From contig NZ_FOMO01000014.1 in the NCBI RefSeq assembly GCF_900112645.1, positions 25,434-89,433 on the forward strand: 64,000 bases of DNA. The letters run 5' to 3'. The stretch comes from Phytopseudomonas straminea. Lineage in GTDB: Bacteria > Pseudomonadota > Gammaproteobacteria > Pseudomonadales > Pseudomonadaceae. A program made the position numbers and the translations under genes. Positions 7,881-17,722 of the stretch are shown piece after piece (the first letter of the stretch is position 1; each line of letters opens with the position of its first letter). The notes under the pieces are model-generated. The model was not told where the DNA came from. It did no database searches and worked only from the letters and a program-made list of their open reading frames with translations.

Positions 7881-8574
7881 GACGCTGGTGTAACGCGTCG
7901 TCGAGATCCACCGCGCGCGGCGCCTTGGAGGCCAGGTAATGCGCACTGAACACGTCGAGATAAGCGTTCAAGGCATCGGCGGCGCGCTCATCACCGGCCA
8001 ACTCCAGGCACATCGCCGCGACCTCGGCAGTGCACAGGTGATCGTCGCGCTTGGAACGCCGTAGCCGGTAGCGCGACAAGGTCTCCGGTTGCAGGCTGAG
8101 CACCGGCAGGCTGTCCAGGTACGGGCTCTTGCGAAACATCTTGCGCGCCTGGGTCCAGGTGGCGTCGAGCAGTACGAACAGCGGGCGCTTGCCTTCTGTA
8201 GCCTCCACAGAGGTCACCACCCGTTCAGGCTCGGCATATTCGCCGGGAAATACCAGATAAGGCTGCCATTGCTCGTCATCGAGCAGGGCCGGCAGCGCCG
8301 GATCGACTTCGGTGCGCGACCAGCCAAAGGCCGAGGTATCGGCCACCACATCGGCGATCAGCCATCCGGTATTGCTCGGTTTCAGCGCCTCGACATCGTG
8401 CATCACCAGGCACACGCCCGCGCGGGCAGAAACCTGCGGCTTCCACGCACACAGGCAATGGCTGCTGGCCAGACGGCACTGCTCGCAGCGCGCCGCCCGC
8501 GAGCCCCGGGCCAGAAAGGGTTTGACGCTGCGCGCCAGACGCGCGGCGCGCAATGCGTGAACGGCGTGGCTCAT
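7864..8574 (-). CDS. DTW-domain tRNA-uridine aminocarboxypropyltransferase
   Basis: 236 aa. The N-terminal cysteine cluster CEQCRLASSHCLC may bind zinc. The family DTW motif appears as LLDATWTQARKM near residue 145. Relatives (TapT/TuaA) move the aminocarboxypropyl group of S-adenosylmethionine to U47 of tRNA, making acp3U. Start is at MSHAVHALRA; an upstream extension to 8691 looks non-coding. It converges on and overlaps the EamA gene by 17 bases. The family is secure; the exact target tRNA is inferred. Confidence 0.85.
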   Translation of the reverse strand: MSHAVHALRAARLARSVKPFLARGSRAARCEQCRLASSHCLCAWKPQVSARAGVCLVMHDVEALKPSNTGWLIADVVADTSAFGWSRTEVDPALPALLDDEQWQPYLVFPGEYAEPERVVTSVEATEGKRPLFVLLDATWTQARKMFRKSPYLDSLPVLSLQPETLSRYRLRRSKRDDHLCTAEVAAMCLELAGDERAADALNAYLDVFSAHYLASKAPRAVDLDDALHQRLKPFL

Positions 8575-8809
8575 GGGCGCACGCTCAGTTTGGTGAAGAT
8601 CACGCGGTGCAAAGCAGGAGAACACATGATGGGGCGCATCGCCTGACAAAAAGGGCGCGTAGTCTAGCTGTGCCACACCGCTCAATACCACGCCGCGGCG
8701 ACAACAAGCTTGGTAACATCGGGCATCGGTTGCCGGCCTGGTTCGCCAGAACGAACATAACCAGAAGAGCCCGGTCTATTAACGCTCACTGCCTTCAGGA
8801 GTCTGCCCC

Positions 8810-9211
8810 ATGCAGCGTATTGCTCTATCCGTTCTTCTTACCAGCCTGCTCCTGCCCGCTGCCCACGCCGCCTCGCTCAACGATTACGAGCTGACCAAAA
8901 CCCTGGAAAAAGTGGCCAAGGAAAGCAGCGTCGGCACCCCGCGCGCCATCAACGAGGACATCCTCGACCGCGGCTATACAGTCGAAGGTAACCAGCTGAT
9001 CAACCACCTCAGCGTACGCCCTGCCCATGGTGCACAGATGCGCAGCAACCCCGATACCGTGCGTGCACAGCTGACCAACAGCGTGTGCAGCAACCCCGGC
9101 TTTCGCAAGCTGCTGGCCAGCGGAGCGGTGCTGCGTTACGAGTTCAGCGAGATCCAGAGCAATCGTCCCATCACCACCGAGCAATTCGGCAAGGCCGACT
9201 GCCGCCTGTAA
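8810..9211 (+). CDS. QSregVF-family periplasmic protein
   Basis: 133-aa exported protein. Residues 1-21 form a signal peptide cut after AHA. The mature part resembles P. aeruginosa PA3611, called a quorum-sensing-regulated virulence factor and of known structure but unknown function. Two cysteines (SVCSNPG and KADCRL) could form a disulphide. Its position upstream of the recX-recA block agrees with P. aeruginosa. No biochemical role can be assigned. Confidence 0.75.
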   Translation: MQRIALSVLLTSLLLPAAHAASLNDYELTKTLEKVAKESSVGTPRAINEDILDRGYTVEGNQLINHLSVRPAHGAQMRSNPDTVRAQLTNSVCSNPGFRKLLASGAVLRYEFSEIQSNRPITTEQFGKADCRL

Positions 9212-9263
9212 GTCATGTGAGCGTGGTAAAACCCAGGGCATTGACGCATTAAGGAGTAGCGCA

Positions 9264-10325
9264 ATGAACGATCACAGCAATGGCACCCTACCGCTAGGCG
9301 GCGATGCACTGGCAGCCGAAGTGGATGCCCTGGCGGCGCGGATAACTCCCGCCGGCAGCGTCAACACCGCGCTGTACCGGGAGATGCTCGCCACCGTGGC
9401 GCGCATGGCCCAGGCCGACCGCAACCGCTGGGACGCCAAGATCATGCTGCAGACCCTGCGTGAACTCGAGCGCGCCTTCGCCATGCTCGACCGCTTTCGC
9501 CATCGCCGCAAGGTCACCGTGTTCGGCTCGGCACGCACCCAGCCCGGCCATCCGGTCTACGCCCTGGCACGGGAACTGGGCAAGACCTTGGCCCGCCATG
9601 ACCTGATGGTGATCACCGGCGCCGGTGGCGGCATCATGGCCGCAGCCCATGAAGGCGCGGGCCGCGACAACAGCCTGGGCTTCAACATCACCCTGCCCTT
9701 CGAGCAATCCGCCAATGCGGTGATGAAAGGCAGCGACAACCTGCTGTCCTTCCACTTCTTCTTTCTGCGCAAGCTGTTCTTCGTCAAGGAGGCCGACGCC
9801 CTGGTGCTCTGCCCCGGCGGTTTCGGCACTCTGGATGAAGCGCTGGAAGTCATCACCCTGATCCAGACCGGCAAGAGCCCGCTGGTGCCGGTGATCCTCC
9901 TCGACGAACCGGATGGCACCTTCTGGCAGGGTTTGCTCGATTACATCCGGCAAAACCTGGACAGTAACGGCTACATCCTCTCCAGCGATATGAATCTGAT
10001 GCGCCTGGTACACGACGCCGAGTCAGCAGCCCAGGAAATTGATCGCTTCTACGCCAATTACCATTCCAGCCGCTGGCTGCAGGATCAGTTCGTGGTGCGC
10101 ATGCGCCATGCCCTAAACGACGCGGCACTGGCGTACCTGAACCTTCAGTTCAGCGATCTGTGCAAGCAGGGCGAAATCCAGCAACAGCAAAGCAGCGACG
10201 AACTCGTCGACGGCCCCGAGCTGTGCAAATTGCCAAGGCTGCTGTTCACTTTCAGTGGGCGCAATGCCGGACGGCTGCGCGAATTGCTCGACGTGATCAA
10301 CAAGCCGGAACACTGGCTGAGCTGA
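9264..10325 (+). CDS. LOG-family (TIGR00730-like) Rossmann protein
   Basis: 353 aa. Residues 1-80 are a helical N-terminal extension. The rest is a lysine-decarboxylase-like (LOG) Rossmann fold with GAGGGIMAAAHEGA near residue 120 and the hallmark PGGFGTLDE near 185. Small LOG proteins release cytokinin-type bases from nucleotide monophosphates. The longer Pseudomonas form has no firm role, so nucleotide 5'-monophosphate hydrolysis is only a guess. A ribosome-binding site (AAGGAG) precedes the ATG. Confidence 0.78.
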   Translation: MNDHSNGTLPLGGDALAAEVDALAARITPAGSVNTALYREMLATVARMAQADRNRWDAKIMLQTLRELERAFAMLDRFRHRRKVTVFGSARTQPGHPVYALARELGKTLARHDLMVITGAGGGIMAAAHEGAGRDNSLGFNITLPFEQSANAVMKGSDNLLSFHFFFLRKLFFVKEADALVLCPGGFGTLDEALEVITLIQTGKSPLVPVILLDEPDGTFWQGLLDYIRQNLDSNGYILSSDMNLMRLVHDAESAAQEIDRFYANYHSSRWLQDQFVVRMRHALNDAALAYLNLQFSDLCKQGEIQQQQSSDELVDGPELCKLPRLLFTFSGRNAGRLRELLDVINKPEHWLS

Positions 10326-10390
10326 TACATCGGGATGGGAAGGGACGTCTAGGCGTCAGGATGGCGAACCGAACGGCTCAACCTTGAAGA

Positions 10391-10854
10391 TCAGTCGTCG
10401 AAACCGCCGCGCAGCAGCTGACCGACCAGATCCATCGGATAGCCGCGATACACCAGAAAACGCATCTGCTTGGCCCGTTCGCGCGCATCGCCAGGCAATT
10501 GACCGGCAAACTTGCGTTGCCAGGTTTCCCGCAAACCTTCGCGCCAATCGATACCGCTCTCGCGCAGCGCCTGCTCTACATCCGCGCGGGCCAGGCCACG
10601 CTGGGAAAGGTCATCGCGGATGCGCTGCGGGCCGAAACCCGAGCGCGCGCGATAGCTGATGAAACTCTCCAGATAACGCGCCTCGGACAACAGCCCTTCT
10701 TCGCTCAGGCGATCAAGGGCTGCTTCGATATGCTCGTCGCTGGCGCCGCGCTGGCGCAACTTGCGCGACAGCTCGACACGCCCGTGTTCGCGGCGCGCCA
10801 GCAGATCCATGGCGGCATGCCGTACCGCGGCGACGTTATCCAGAACAGCGGGCA

Positions 10855-10855
<1 letters not shown>
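10391..10855 (-). CDS. recX: Regulatory protein RecX
   Basis: 154-aa helical-repeat protein that binds the RecA filament and inhibits its extension. It shows the family pattern HAAMDLLARREHGRVELSRKL and LLSEARYLESFISYRARSGFGP. The start ATG shares one base with the recA stop (TGATG), so RecX should be made by translational coupling at a fraction of RecA. It therefore comes under the same LexA control as recA. Confidence 0.95.
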
Positions 10856-11904
<1,049 letters not shown>

Positions 11905-11944
11905 TGTATTCCTCACGTGATCAGAAGGGCCTGACGGCCAATAA

Positions 11945-11960
11945 CTGTATAAGTAGCCAG
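11945..11960 (-). promoter_or_regulatory. LexA (SOS) box of recA
   Basis: CTGTATAAGTAGCCAG matches CTGT-N8-ACAG at seven of the eight fixed positions; the site is palindromic, so strand is nominal. It lies 41 bases before the recA start, the usual place for the SOS operator. Confidence 0.8.
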
Positions 11961-11987
11961 TATTATTCCACAGGGTTCGGCACTCGC

Positions 11988-12500
11988 CTACCCCGCAGCG
12001 GGATTTTCTTCGACCAGTAGTCGCAACAACCCCTGCAACGCCGCTTCCACAGTTTGCAAACGCACGGCATCGCGGTCCCCGGGGAATTGGAAGCGCCGAC
12101 TGAACAGGGTGTCGCCATCGCCCCAGGCGATCCAAACGGTACCGACCGGCTTCTCCAGGCTACCGCCGCCCGGCCCGGCGATACCGCTGACCGCCGTAGC
12201 GTAGCGCGCGCCACTCTGGGCCTGGGCGCCGCGCACCATGGCCTCGACCACCTCGCGGCTGACTGCGCCTACCGTAGCGAAGTGCGCTTCGGGCACGCCC
12301 AGCTGGCGGGTTTTCTGGGCATTGGAATAGGTGACGAAGCCAGCCTCGAACCAGGCCGAGCTGCCCGCCACACGGGTAATGGCTTCGGCAATACCACCAC
12401 CGGTGCAGGACTCGGCGGTGGTGACCTGGGCACTCTTTTCCAGCAGGGCTTGGCCGAGACGGGCGGCGAGCCCGGTGATGGGCTGATCGTCGATATTCAT
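11988..12500 (-). CDS. pncC: Nicotinamide-nucleotide amidase (CinA C-terminal domain only)
   Basis: 170 aa. It corresponds to the C-terminal CinA domain without the MoCF-like N-terminal half. Family motifs are TTAESCTGGGIAEAIT near residue 28, with the serine and threonine of the active site, and AVSGIAGPGGG near 112. Such proteins (PncC) deamidate nicotinamide mononucleotide in NAD recycling. It lies upstream of recA on the same strand and is divergent from mutS across 78 bases, as in other pseudomonads. Confidence 0.9.
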   Translation of the reverse strand: MNIDDQPITGLAARLGQALLEKSAQVTTAESCTGGGIAEAITRVAGSSAWFEAGFVTYSNAQKTRQLGVPEAHFATVGAVSREVVEAMVRGAQAQSGARYATAVSGIAGPGGGSLEKPVGTVWIAWGDGDTLFSRRFQFPGDRDAVRLQTVEAALQGLLRLLVEENPAAG

Positions 12501-12578
12501 CTGCGCTCCGGGGTTAAAGCGGGAGGGGTCGATACCGTACACTACGCGCTTTTGCGATTCAGCCGGACACTCGACACG

Positions 12579-15152
12579 ATGAGCCAAAGCGACCTCTCCA
12601 GCCACACCCCGATGATGCAGCAGTACTGGAGACTGAAGAATCAGCACCCGGACCAGCTGATGTTCTATCGCATGGGTGACTTTTACGAGATCTTCTACGA
12701 AGACGCCAAGAAGGCCGCCAAACTGCTGGACATCACCCTGACCGCCCGCGGGCAGTCGGCGGGGCAGTCGATTCCGATGTGCGGCATTCCCTTCCACTCG
12801 GTCGAAGGCTACCTGGCCAAGCTGGTCAAGCTCGGCGAGTCGGTGGTCATCTGCGAGCAGATCGGCGACCCGGCCACCAGCAAGGGCCCGGTGGAACGCC
12901 AAGTGGTGCGCATCATCACTCCGGGCACCATCAGCGACGAAGCGCTGCTCGACGAACACCGCGACAACCTGCTGGCTGCCGTATTGGGTGACGAGCGCCT
13001 GTTCGGCCTTGCCGTGCTGGACATCACCAGCGGCCGCTTCAGCGTGCTGGAGATAAAAGGCTGGGAAAACCTGCTGGCCGAACTCGAGCGCCTCAACCCG
13101 GCCGAGCTGCTGATTCCCGATGACTGGCCCCAGGGCCTGCCGGCCGAGAAGCGCCGTGGCTCGCGTCGTCGCGCGCCCTGGGACTTCGAGCGCGACACGG
13201 CCCAGAAGAGCCTGTGCCAACAGTTCGGCACCCAGGACCTCAAAGGCTTCGGCTGCGAAACCCTGACCCTGGCCATCGGTGCAGCCGGCTGCCTGCTGGC
13301 CTATGCCAAGGAAACCCAGCGCACCGCCCTGCCCCACCTGCGCAGCCTGCGCCATGAACGCATCGACGATACGGTGATCCTCGACGGCGCCAGCCGCCGC
13401 AACCTGGAGCTGGACGTCAACCTCGCCGGCGGCCGCGACAACACCCTACAATCGGTGGTGGACCGTTGCCAGACCGCCATGGGCAGCCGCCTGCTCGGCC
13501 GCTGGCTGAACCGCCCGCTGCGCGATCGCACAGTGCTCGAAGCCCGTCAGGAGTCGATTGCCTGCCTGCTGGATCGCTACCGTTTCGAAACCCTGCAGCC
13601 GCAGCTCAAGGAAATCGGCGACCTGGAGCGTATTCTCGCCCGTATCGGCCTGCGTAATGCGCGCCCGCGGGATCTGGCGCGCCTGCGCGATGCCCTTGGC
13701 GCCCTGCCCGAGCTGCAACAGGCCATGGCCCAGCTCGACTGCGCCCACCTGACCGCGCTGGCAGGCACCATCAGCACCTACCCGGAACTGGCCGAGCTGC
13801 TCGCGACGGCGATCATCGACAACCCGCCCGCGGTGATTCGCGATGGTGGCGTGCTGAAAACCGGCTATGACGCCGAACTCGACGAGCTGCAGTCGCTCAG
13901 CGAGAACGCCGGCCAGTACCTGATGGATCTGGAAGCCCGCGAGAAGGCCCGTACCGGCCTGGCCAACCTCAAGGTCGGCTACAACCGCGTGCACGGTTAC
14001 TTCATCGAGCTGCCGAGCAAGCAGGCCGAGTCGGCGCCGGCCGACTATATCCGTCGCCAGACCCTCAAGGGTGCCGAGCGCTTCATCACTCCCGAGCTCA
14101 AGGAGTTCGAAGACAAGGCACTTTCAGCCAAGAGCCGCGCGCTGGCCCGTGAGAAGCAGCTCTATGAAGAACTGCTGGAGCGGCTGATCGGCCACCTCGG
14201 CCCGCTGCAGGACAGCGCCGCCGCGCTGGCCGAATTGGACGTGCTGAGCAATCTGGCCGAACGTGCCCTGAACCTGGACCTCAATCGTCCGCGCTTCGTC
14301 GACGAGCCGTGCATGCTGATCGAGCAAGGCCGCCACCCGGTGGTCGAGCAGGTGCTGACCACACCGTTCGTCGCCAACGACCTGAAGCTCGACGACGCCA
14401 CGCGGATGCTGATCATCACCGGCCCGAACATGGGCGGTAAGTCGACCTACATGCGCCAGACCGCACTGATCGTGCTGCTCGCCCATATTGGCAGCTTCGT
14501 GCCGGCGGCGCGCTGCGAACTGTCGATGGTCGACCGCATCTTCACCCGCATCGGCTCCAGCGACGACCTGGCCGGCGGTCGCTCGACCTTCATGGTGGAA
14601 ATGAGCGAGACCGCCAACATCCTGCATAACGCCAGCGACCGCAGCCTGGTGCTGATGGACGAAGTGGGCCGCGGCACCAGCACCTTCGACGGCCTGTCGC
14701 TGGCCTGGGCAGCTGCCGAGCAGTTGGCCAACCTGCGCGCCTACACGCTGTTCGCCACCCATTACTTCGAGCTGACCGTATTACCGGAAAGCCAGCCGGC
14801 AGTGGCCAACGTGCACCTCAACGCCACAGAGCACAACGAGCGCATCGTCTTCCTGCACCACGTTCTGCCCGGTCCGGCCAGCCAGAGCTATGGTTTGGCC
14901 GTGGCGCAATTGGCAGGCGTGCCGGCGCCGGTGATCCTGCGTGCCCGCGAGCATCTGGCGCGCCTGGAAACCACCAGCCTGCCCCACGACCTGCCGCCGC
15001 AAACTCCGGGACAACCAGCTGCACCGATGCAGAGCGATATGTTCGCCAGCCTGCCGCACCCGGTGCTGGAAGAGCTGCAGCTGGTCGATCCGAATGATCT
15101 GAGCCCGCGCCAGGCACTTGAACTGTTATATGCATGGAAGGCGCGGGTCTAA
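12579..15152 (+). CDS. mutS: DNA mismatch repair protein MutS
   Basis: 857 aa, normal for Pseudomonas MutS. The N-terminal mismatch-recognition motif is RMGDFYEIFYEDA, carrying the Phe-x-Glu that probes the mismatch. The ABC-type ATPase has Walker A GPNMGGKST near residue 618 and Walker B VLMDEVGRGTSTFDG near 690, then the THYFEL switch. Start is at MSQSDLSSHTPMMQQY; the frame runs far upstream over pncC without meaning. It is followed by repeat copy 2 and fdxA. Confidence 0.98.
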   Translation: MSQSDLSSHTPMMQQYWRLKNQHPDQLMFYRMGDFYEIFYEDAKKAAKLLDITLTARGQSAGQSIPMCGIPFHSVEGYLAKLVKLGESVVICEQIGDPATSKGPVERQVVRIITPGTISDEALLDEHRDNLLAAVLGDERLFGLAVLDITSGRFSVLEIKGWENLLAELERLNPAELLIPDDWPQGLPAEKRRGSRRRAPWDFERDTAQKSLCQQFGTQDLKGFGCETLTLAIGAAGCLLAYAKETQRTALPHLRSLRHERIDDTVILDGASRRNLELDVNLAGGRDNTLQSVVDRCQTAMGSRLLGRWLNRPLRDRTVLEARQESIACLLDRYRFETLQPQLKEIGDLERILARIGLRNARPRDLARLRDALGALPELQQAMAQLDCAHLTALAGTISTYPELAELLATAIIDNPPAVIRDGGVLKTGYDAELDELQSLSENAGQYLMDLEAREKARTGLANLKVGYNRVHGYFIELPSKQAESAPADYIRRQTLKGAERFITPELKEFEDKALSAKSRALAREKQLYEELLERLIGHLGPLQDSAAALAELDVLSNLAERALNLDLNRPRFVDEPCMLIEQGRHPVVEQVLTTPFVANDLKLDDATRMLIITGPNMGGKSTYMRQTALIVLLAHIGSFVPAARCELSMVDRIFTRIGSSDDLAGGRSTFMVEMSETANILHNASDRSLVLMDEVGRGTSTFDGLSLAWAAAEQLANLRAYTLFATHYFELTVLPESQPAVANVHLNATEHNERIVFLHHVLPGPASQSYGLAVAQLAGVPAPVILRAREHLARLETTSLPHDLPPQTPGQPAAPMQSDMFASLPHPVLEELQLVDPNDLSPRQALELLYAWKARV

Positions 15153-15210
15153 CGCCAGAGCCAACTAGCTGATAGAATCCCGCGCGCTCCGGGAGCGCTG
15201 CGGCCTTTAG

Positions 15211-15349
15211 CAGGCCGTTGAAAACGTAGGCGAGGCAGGCAAGACAAGGCAAAAACGGCCGAAAAAGCGCAGTTTACAGGCTGTAAATGAGCATTTTTTG
15301 GCCGTTTCTAACGCAGTATTGCCAACGCAGGTAGTTTTCGACGGCTTGT
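15211..15349. repeat. Long hairpin intergenic repeat, copy 2 (most complete)
   Basis: The best preserved copy. Outer arms GCCGTTGAAAAC/GTTTTCGACGGC pair with one mismatch. Inner arms AAAACGGCC/GGCCGTTT pair perfectly. The centre is the dyad TTTACAGGCTGTAAA. It lies between mutS and fdxA, which are read in the same direction. It could act as a terminator or processing hairpin, or be a small mobile repeat. Confidence 0.82.
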
Positions 15350-15434
15350 TAGCCTGGCCCGCAGCCCATTCCAGAGCCTAAGAGCGGCCGTTCAAGAAAC
15401 CGCTCGCTGCCGTAGCCCGAGGAGAAAACTAGAA

Positions 15435-15758
15435 ATGACCTTCGTCGTCACCGACAACTGCATCAAGTGCAAGTACACCGACTGCGTGGAAGTCTGTCCG
15501 GTGGACTGCTTCTACGAGGGCCCGAACTTCCTGGTGATCCACCCGGATGAATGCATCGACTGCGCGCTCTGCGAGCCGGAGTGCCCAGCGCAGGCCATCT
15601 TCTCCGAAGACGAGATTCCCGATGGCATGCAGGAATACATCGAGCTCAACGCCGAGCTGGCGGAAGTCTGGCCGAATATCACCGAGCGCAAAGAAGCCTT
15701 GCCCGATGCCGAAGAATGGGATGGCGTGAAAGACAAGCTTCAGCACCTCGAGCGCTGA
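15435..15758 (+). CDS. fdxA: Seven-iron ferredoxin
   Basis: 107-aa ferredoxin with one [3Fe-4S] and one [4Fe-4S] cluster. Cysteine patterns are CIKCKYTDCVEVCPVDC near residues 9-25 and CIDCALCEPECP at 40-50, matching the Azotobacter FdI/Pseudomonas FdxA type. The acidic C-terminal tail, about 50 residues, is normal for the family. GAGGAGAAAAC precedes the start. In P. aeruginosa fdxA lies between mutS and rsmZ, as here. Confidence 0.95.
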   Translation: MTFVVTDNCIKCKYTDCVEVCPVDCFYEGPNFLVIHPDECIDCALCEPECPAQAIFSEDEIPDGMQEYIELNAELAEVWPNITERKEALPDAEEWDGVKDKLQHLER

Positions 15759-15781
15759 GCGAGGCGGCACAAGCCGCTAAC

Positions 15782-15817
15782 AAAAATGCCGCTACCCCAG
15801 AGGGTGCGGCATTTTTT
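15782..15817 (+). terminator. Terminator after fdxA
   Basis: The arms AAAATGCCGC/GCGGCATTTT are extended by TACCC/AGGGT and end in a T run. It directly follows the fdxA stop. Confidence 0.85.
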
Positions 15818-15926
15818 ATGGGCGCTTGAAAAGTCGCCTGCCGCCGCGCTCGTAACAGCACGGTGACGCCTGGCGGCTATTCAGAATCGCGGATAAGCAA
15901 CGCGGCTTGAGCACTTTTCTGCAGGC

Positions 15927-16060
15927 AAAAAAAGGGGCGGTTTTACCCGCCCACTCTTTTGTCCCTATTCCCTGAAACTCCCAACTCATCATCCTGATGA
16001 ATCGCTTCCCGCGATGTCCTGATCGTTGTCCCTAACGACCTGCGCTTGTCCCTAAGCACG
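15927..16060 (-). ncRNA. rsmZ: Small RNA RsmZ (CsrA/RsmA-sequestering)
   Basis: About 134 nt on the minus strand. It has eight GGA motifs, most of them as AGGGA, CAGGA or GGGA in short predicted hairpin loops, then a GC-rich terminator (GGGCGG/CCGCCC) and seven U. This is the design of RsmZ, which titrates the translational repressors RsmA/RsmE and so relieves secretion, biofilm and secondary-metabolite genes. The position downstream of fdxA is the conserved rsmZ locus. A GacA box lies upstream. Ends are estimates from the promoter and the terminator. Confidence 0.9.
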
Positions 16061-16066
16061 GTTCAG

Positions 16067-16094
16067 ATATTAACGGCCTCGAGATTTATCACAA
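16067..16094 (-). promoter_or_regulatory. rsmZ core promoter
   Basis: On the minus strand TTGTGA (16089-16094) and TAATAT (16067-16072) are separated by 16 bases. This predicts an RNA start at about 16060, just before the first GGA motif. Confidence 0.65.
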
Positions 16095-16230
16095 CGCCCT
16101 CTCAACCGACGCAGGCAGCCAAGACACTCAAGCATCCAATAAATAAATCCTTTATTTACAATAACTTGAAAATATAGATGGCTCAGCGTCAGTTTCCCAA
16201 CGCGAAACCGTCACCCAGGCTTACAGGGCT

Positions 16231-16248
16231 TGTAAGCAATCACTTACA
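16231..16248 (-). promoter_or_regulatory. GacA upstream activating sequence for rsmZ
   Basis: TGTAAGCAATCACTTACA is a perfect match to the GacA consensus TGTAAG-N6-CTTACA. It is centred about 180 bases before the predicted rsmZ start, which is the usual distance in Pseudomonas. The 16095-16230 stretch between box and promoter is AT-rich in part; I see no gene in it. Confidence 0.9.
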
Positions 16249-16291
16249 TGATCTGGGCGAAAACGTGCGGAACAATGGAAGCGATGCAAGC

Positions 16292-16648
16292 TCACACCGG
16301 TGCGGCGAGCGGATGGAAGCTGAAGTAGTAGCGAAGGGCGTCGACCATCTCCAAGTAATCCTGAGGCGGCGACTGCAGCGTGAAACCCGAATCGAAGCTG
16401 CCAGGCGTCACGTCTTCCTGGCACCACAGGCAGGTGGCTGTGAAGTCGATATGGCGAAAGCCGTCGCAACCCGGAATTTTCAGGCGCAGATCGAAGCAGC
16501 CCCCCACCAGCACCGGCAGTTGGCTGATCAGCATCAGGCCGTCTGCCGATACATTGCCCAGGTAACCGACCGGTTTGTCGGTAAAGGCATTGAAGACCTT
16601 CAGGTAGTAAGGCAGCTGGTGCCGTTCGATATGGCGGTTGGCGTTCAT
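16292..16648 (-). CDS. PilZ-domain protein
   Basis: 118 aa, a single PilZ domain. Candidate cyclic-di-GMP residues are the N-terminal arginines in RHIERHQ (the RxxxR motif) and NVSADG (the N/DxSxxG motif) near residues 32-37. It is likely a stand-alone c-di-GMP receptor in the cytosol; the partner is unknown. Its stop lies only 44 bases from the GacA box of rsmZ, which points away from it. In P. aeruginosa the rsmZ neighbour is rpoS, so this gene marks a change of gene order. Confidence 0.8.
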   Translation of the reverse strand: MNANRHIERHQLPYYLKVFNAFTDKPVGYLGNVSADGLMLISQLPVLVGGCFDLRLKIPGCDGFRHIDFTATCLWCQEDVTPGSFDSGFTLQSPPQDYLEMVDALRYYFSFHPLAAPV

Positions 16649-16709
16649 GATGGCAGAGCGCTATGAGTGTGAGGCGAGTATGCCGCCTGCCCAACTGACT
16701 GACCAGTGC

Positions 16710-17135
16710 TCAGTGACAGCGGCCTGACAACTGGTCGCGAAGCTGGCTGCGTGCGGCGTTCAGCTGCTCGTCGCTGTAATAGTGGCGCTCGCCACTGGCG
16801 CCTTGATGAAAGTAACGTCGCCCCTCGGGCATCGAAGCCAATTGCGCACGCAACTGAGCGCACTCCTTGACGAGCTGCGCCTGCTGCTCACGGCGGGCTT
16901 GAGCAGCCTGGGCCTGTTCGTCGCGGCGCGCCTGGAAGTAGCGCTCGGCACGCTGCTCGCGCTCCTGGGTGGCGGCGTCGCGTTCGATTACCTGGGGCTT
17001 TACCTCGACAGTTTGAGCATTGGCAGCCTGGGGCTGCTGACCGAAATGCACCTGACCGTTTTCATCGACCCAGCGATAGACCTGCCCGAAGGCCAGGCAG
17101 GGCAATAACAGCAAACCAACCAGAGCACGCGTCAC
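16710..17135 (-). CDS. DUF4124-domain exported protein
   Basis: 141 aa. Residues 1-17 form a signal peptide (LLLLPCLAFG). The DUF4124 core YRWVDENGQVHFGQQ follows immediately. From about 55 to 100 is a long charged coiled-coil stretch rich in Q, E, R and A, then a C-terminal patch with two cysteines overall (KECAQL, GRCH). Periplasmic, function unknown. DUF4124 proteins are common small envelope proteins in pseudomonads. Confidence 0.72.
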   Translation of the reverse strand: MTRALVGLLLLPCLAFGQVYRWVDENGQVHFGQQPQAANAQTVEVKPQVIERDAATQEREQRAERYFQARRDEQAQAAQARREQQAQLVKECAQLRAQLASMPEGRRYFHQGASGERHYYSDEQLNAARSQLRDQLSGRCH

Positions 17136-17165
17136 GGCCTTCTCCAGGCAATCAGTCCCGTGCCG

Positions 17166-17543
17166 TCAAAGCGTGCCGGCAGGCGACACCTTGGCGGGCT
17201 CCGAGACGCCTTGATGGCCGAGCTGGCGCAGGGTTTCCAGCCGCGCGCGGGCACGGAAGGCATATTCGCTGGTGGGGTAACGGCCGATGATGAACTGGTA
17301 GGTCTGCGCCGCATCGAGGTACAGGTTCTGCCGCTCAAGGCATTGGCCGCGCAGCAGGGAAATCTCTGGCTGTATATAGCTGCGCGAGCGGCTCGAGCGC
17401 TCGGCCTGGGACAGATACAGCAGGGCGTCTTCGCAATCGCCCCGGTCGTAGGCCTGATAGGCCTTATTCAGATGGTGATCGAGCGACATGCGGGTGCACC
17501 CGCCAACGACCAGGACACAGCACAGCAGCAACAGAATACGCAT
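17166..17543 (-). CDS. TPR-like lipoprotein
   Basis: 125 aa. The N-terminus MRILLLLCCVLVVGGC is a lipoprotein signal with the lipobox cysteine at 16. The mature part has tetratricopeptide-like helices (AYQAYDRGDCEDALLYLSQAE and LDAAQTYQFIIGRYPTSEYAFRARARLETL), suggesting a protein-protein scaffold at the envelope. GGAGGAG precedes the chosen ATG; the frame runs to 17612 without need. It is transcribed towards the DUF4124 gene, 30 bases away, and is probably in the same transcript. Confidence 0.75.
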   Translation of the reverse strand: MRILLLLCCVLVVGGCTRMSLDHHLNKAYQAYDRGDCEDALLYLSQAERSSRSRSYIQPEISLLRGQCLERQNLYLDAAQTYQFIIGRYPTSEYAFRARARLETLRQLGHQGVSEPAKVSPAGTL

Positions 17544-17650
17544 GGGTTTCTCCTCCAATGAGCAGCGTATCGGCGCGGCCCGCAAAAACTGAACAGTCGC
17601 AACATGCTGCATTGGCTTGGACGACTAACGATGGGTAGCGGTCTTCTAGG

Positions 17651-17664
17651 CTGATTCAGGTCAA
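17651..17664 (+). promoter_or_regulatory. Candidate Anr/Dnr box
   Basis: CTGATTCAGGTCAA differs at one position from the Pseudomonas Anr consensus TTGAT-N4-GTCAA. It lies 59 bases before the universal stress protein start. Anr control of stress proteins of this type is known in P. aeruginosa, so oxygen-limited induction is plausible. Confidence 0.6.
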
Positions 17665-17722
17665 CGCATGCCCACCGAGGATGGGCTGCAATGCCAGACA
17701 ACCACTTCGCGAGGTCGCCCCC

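Noticed and set aside
12054..12578. N-terminal extension of mutS by about 175 codons
   Set aside because: This part lies antisense to pncC, and MutS proteins begin at the MSQSDLSSH-type start chosen here.
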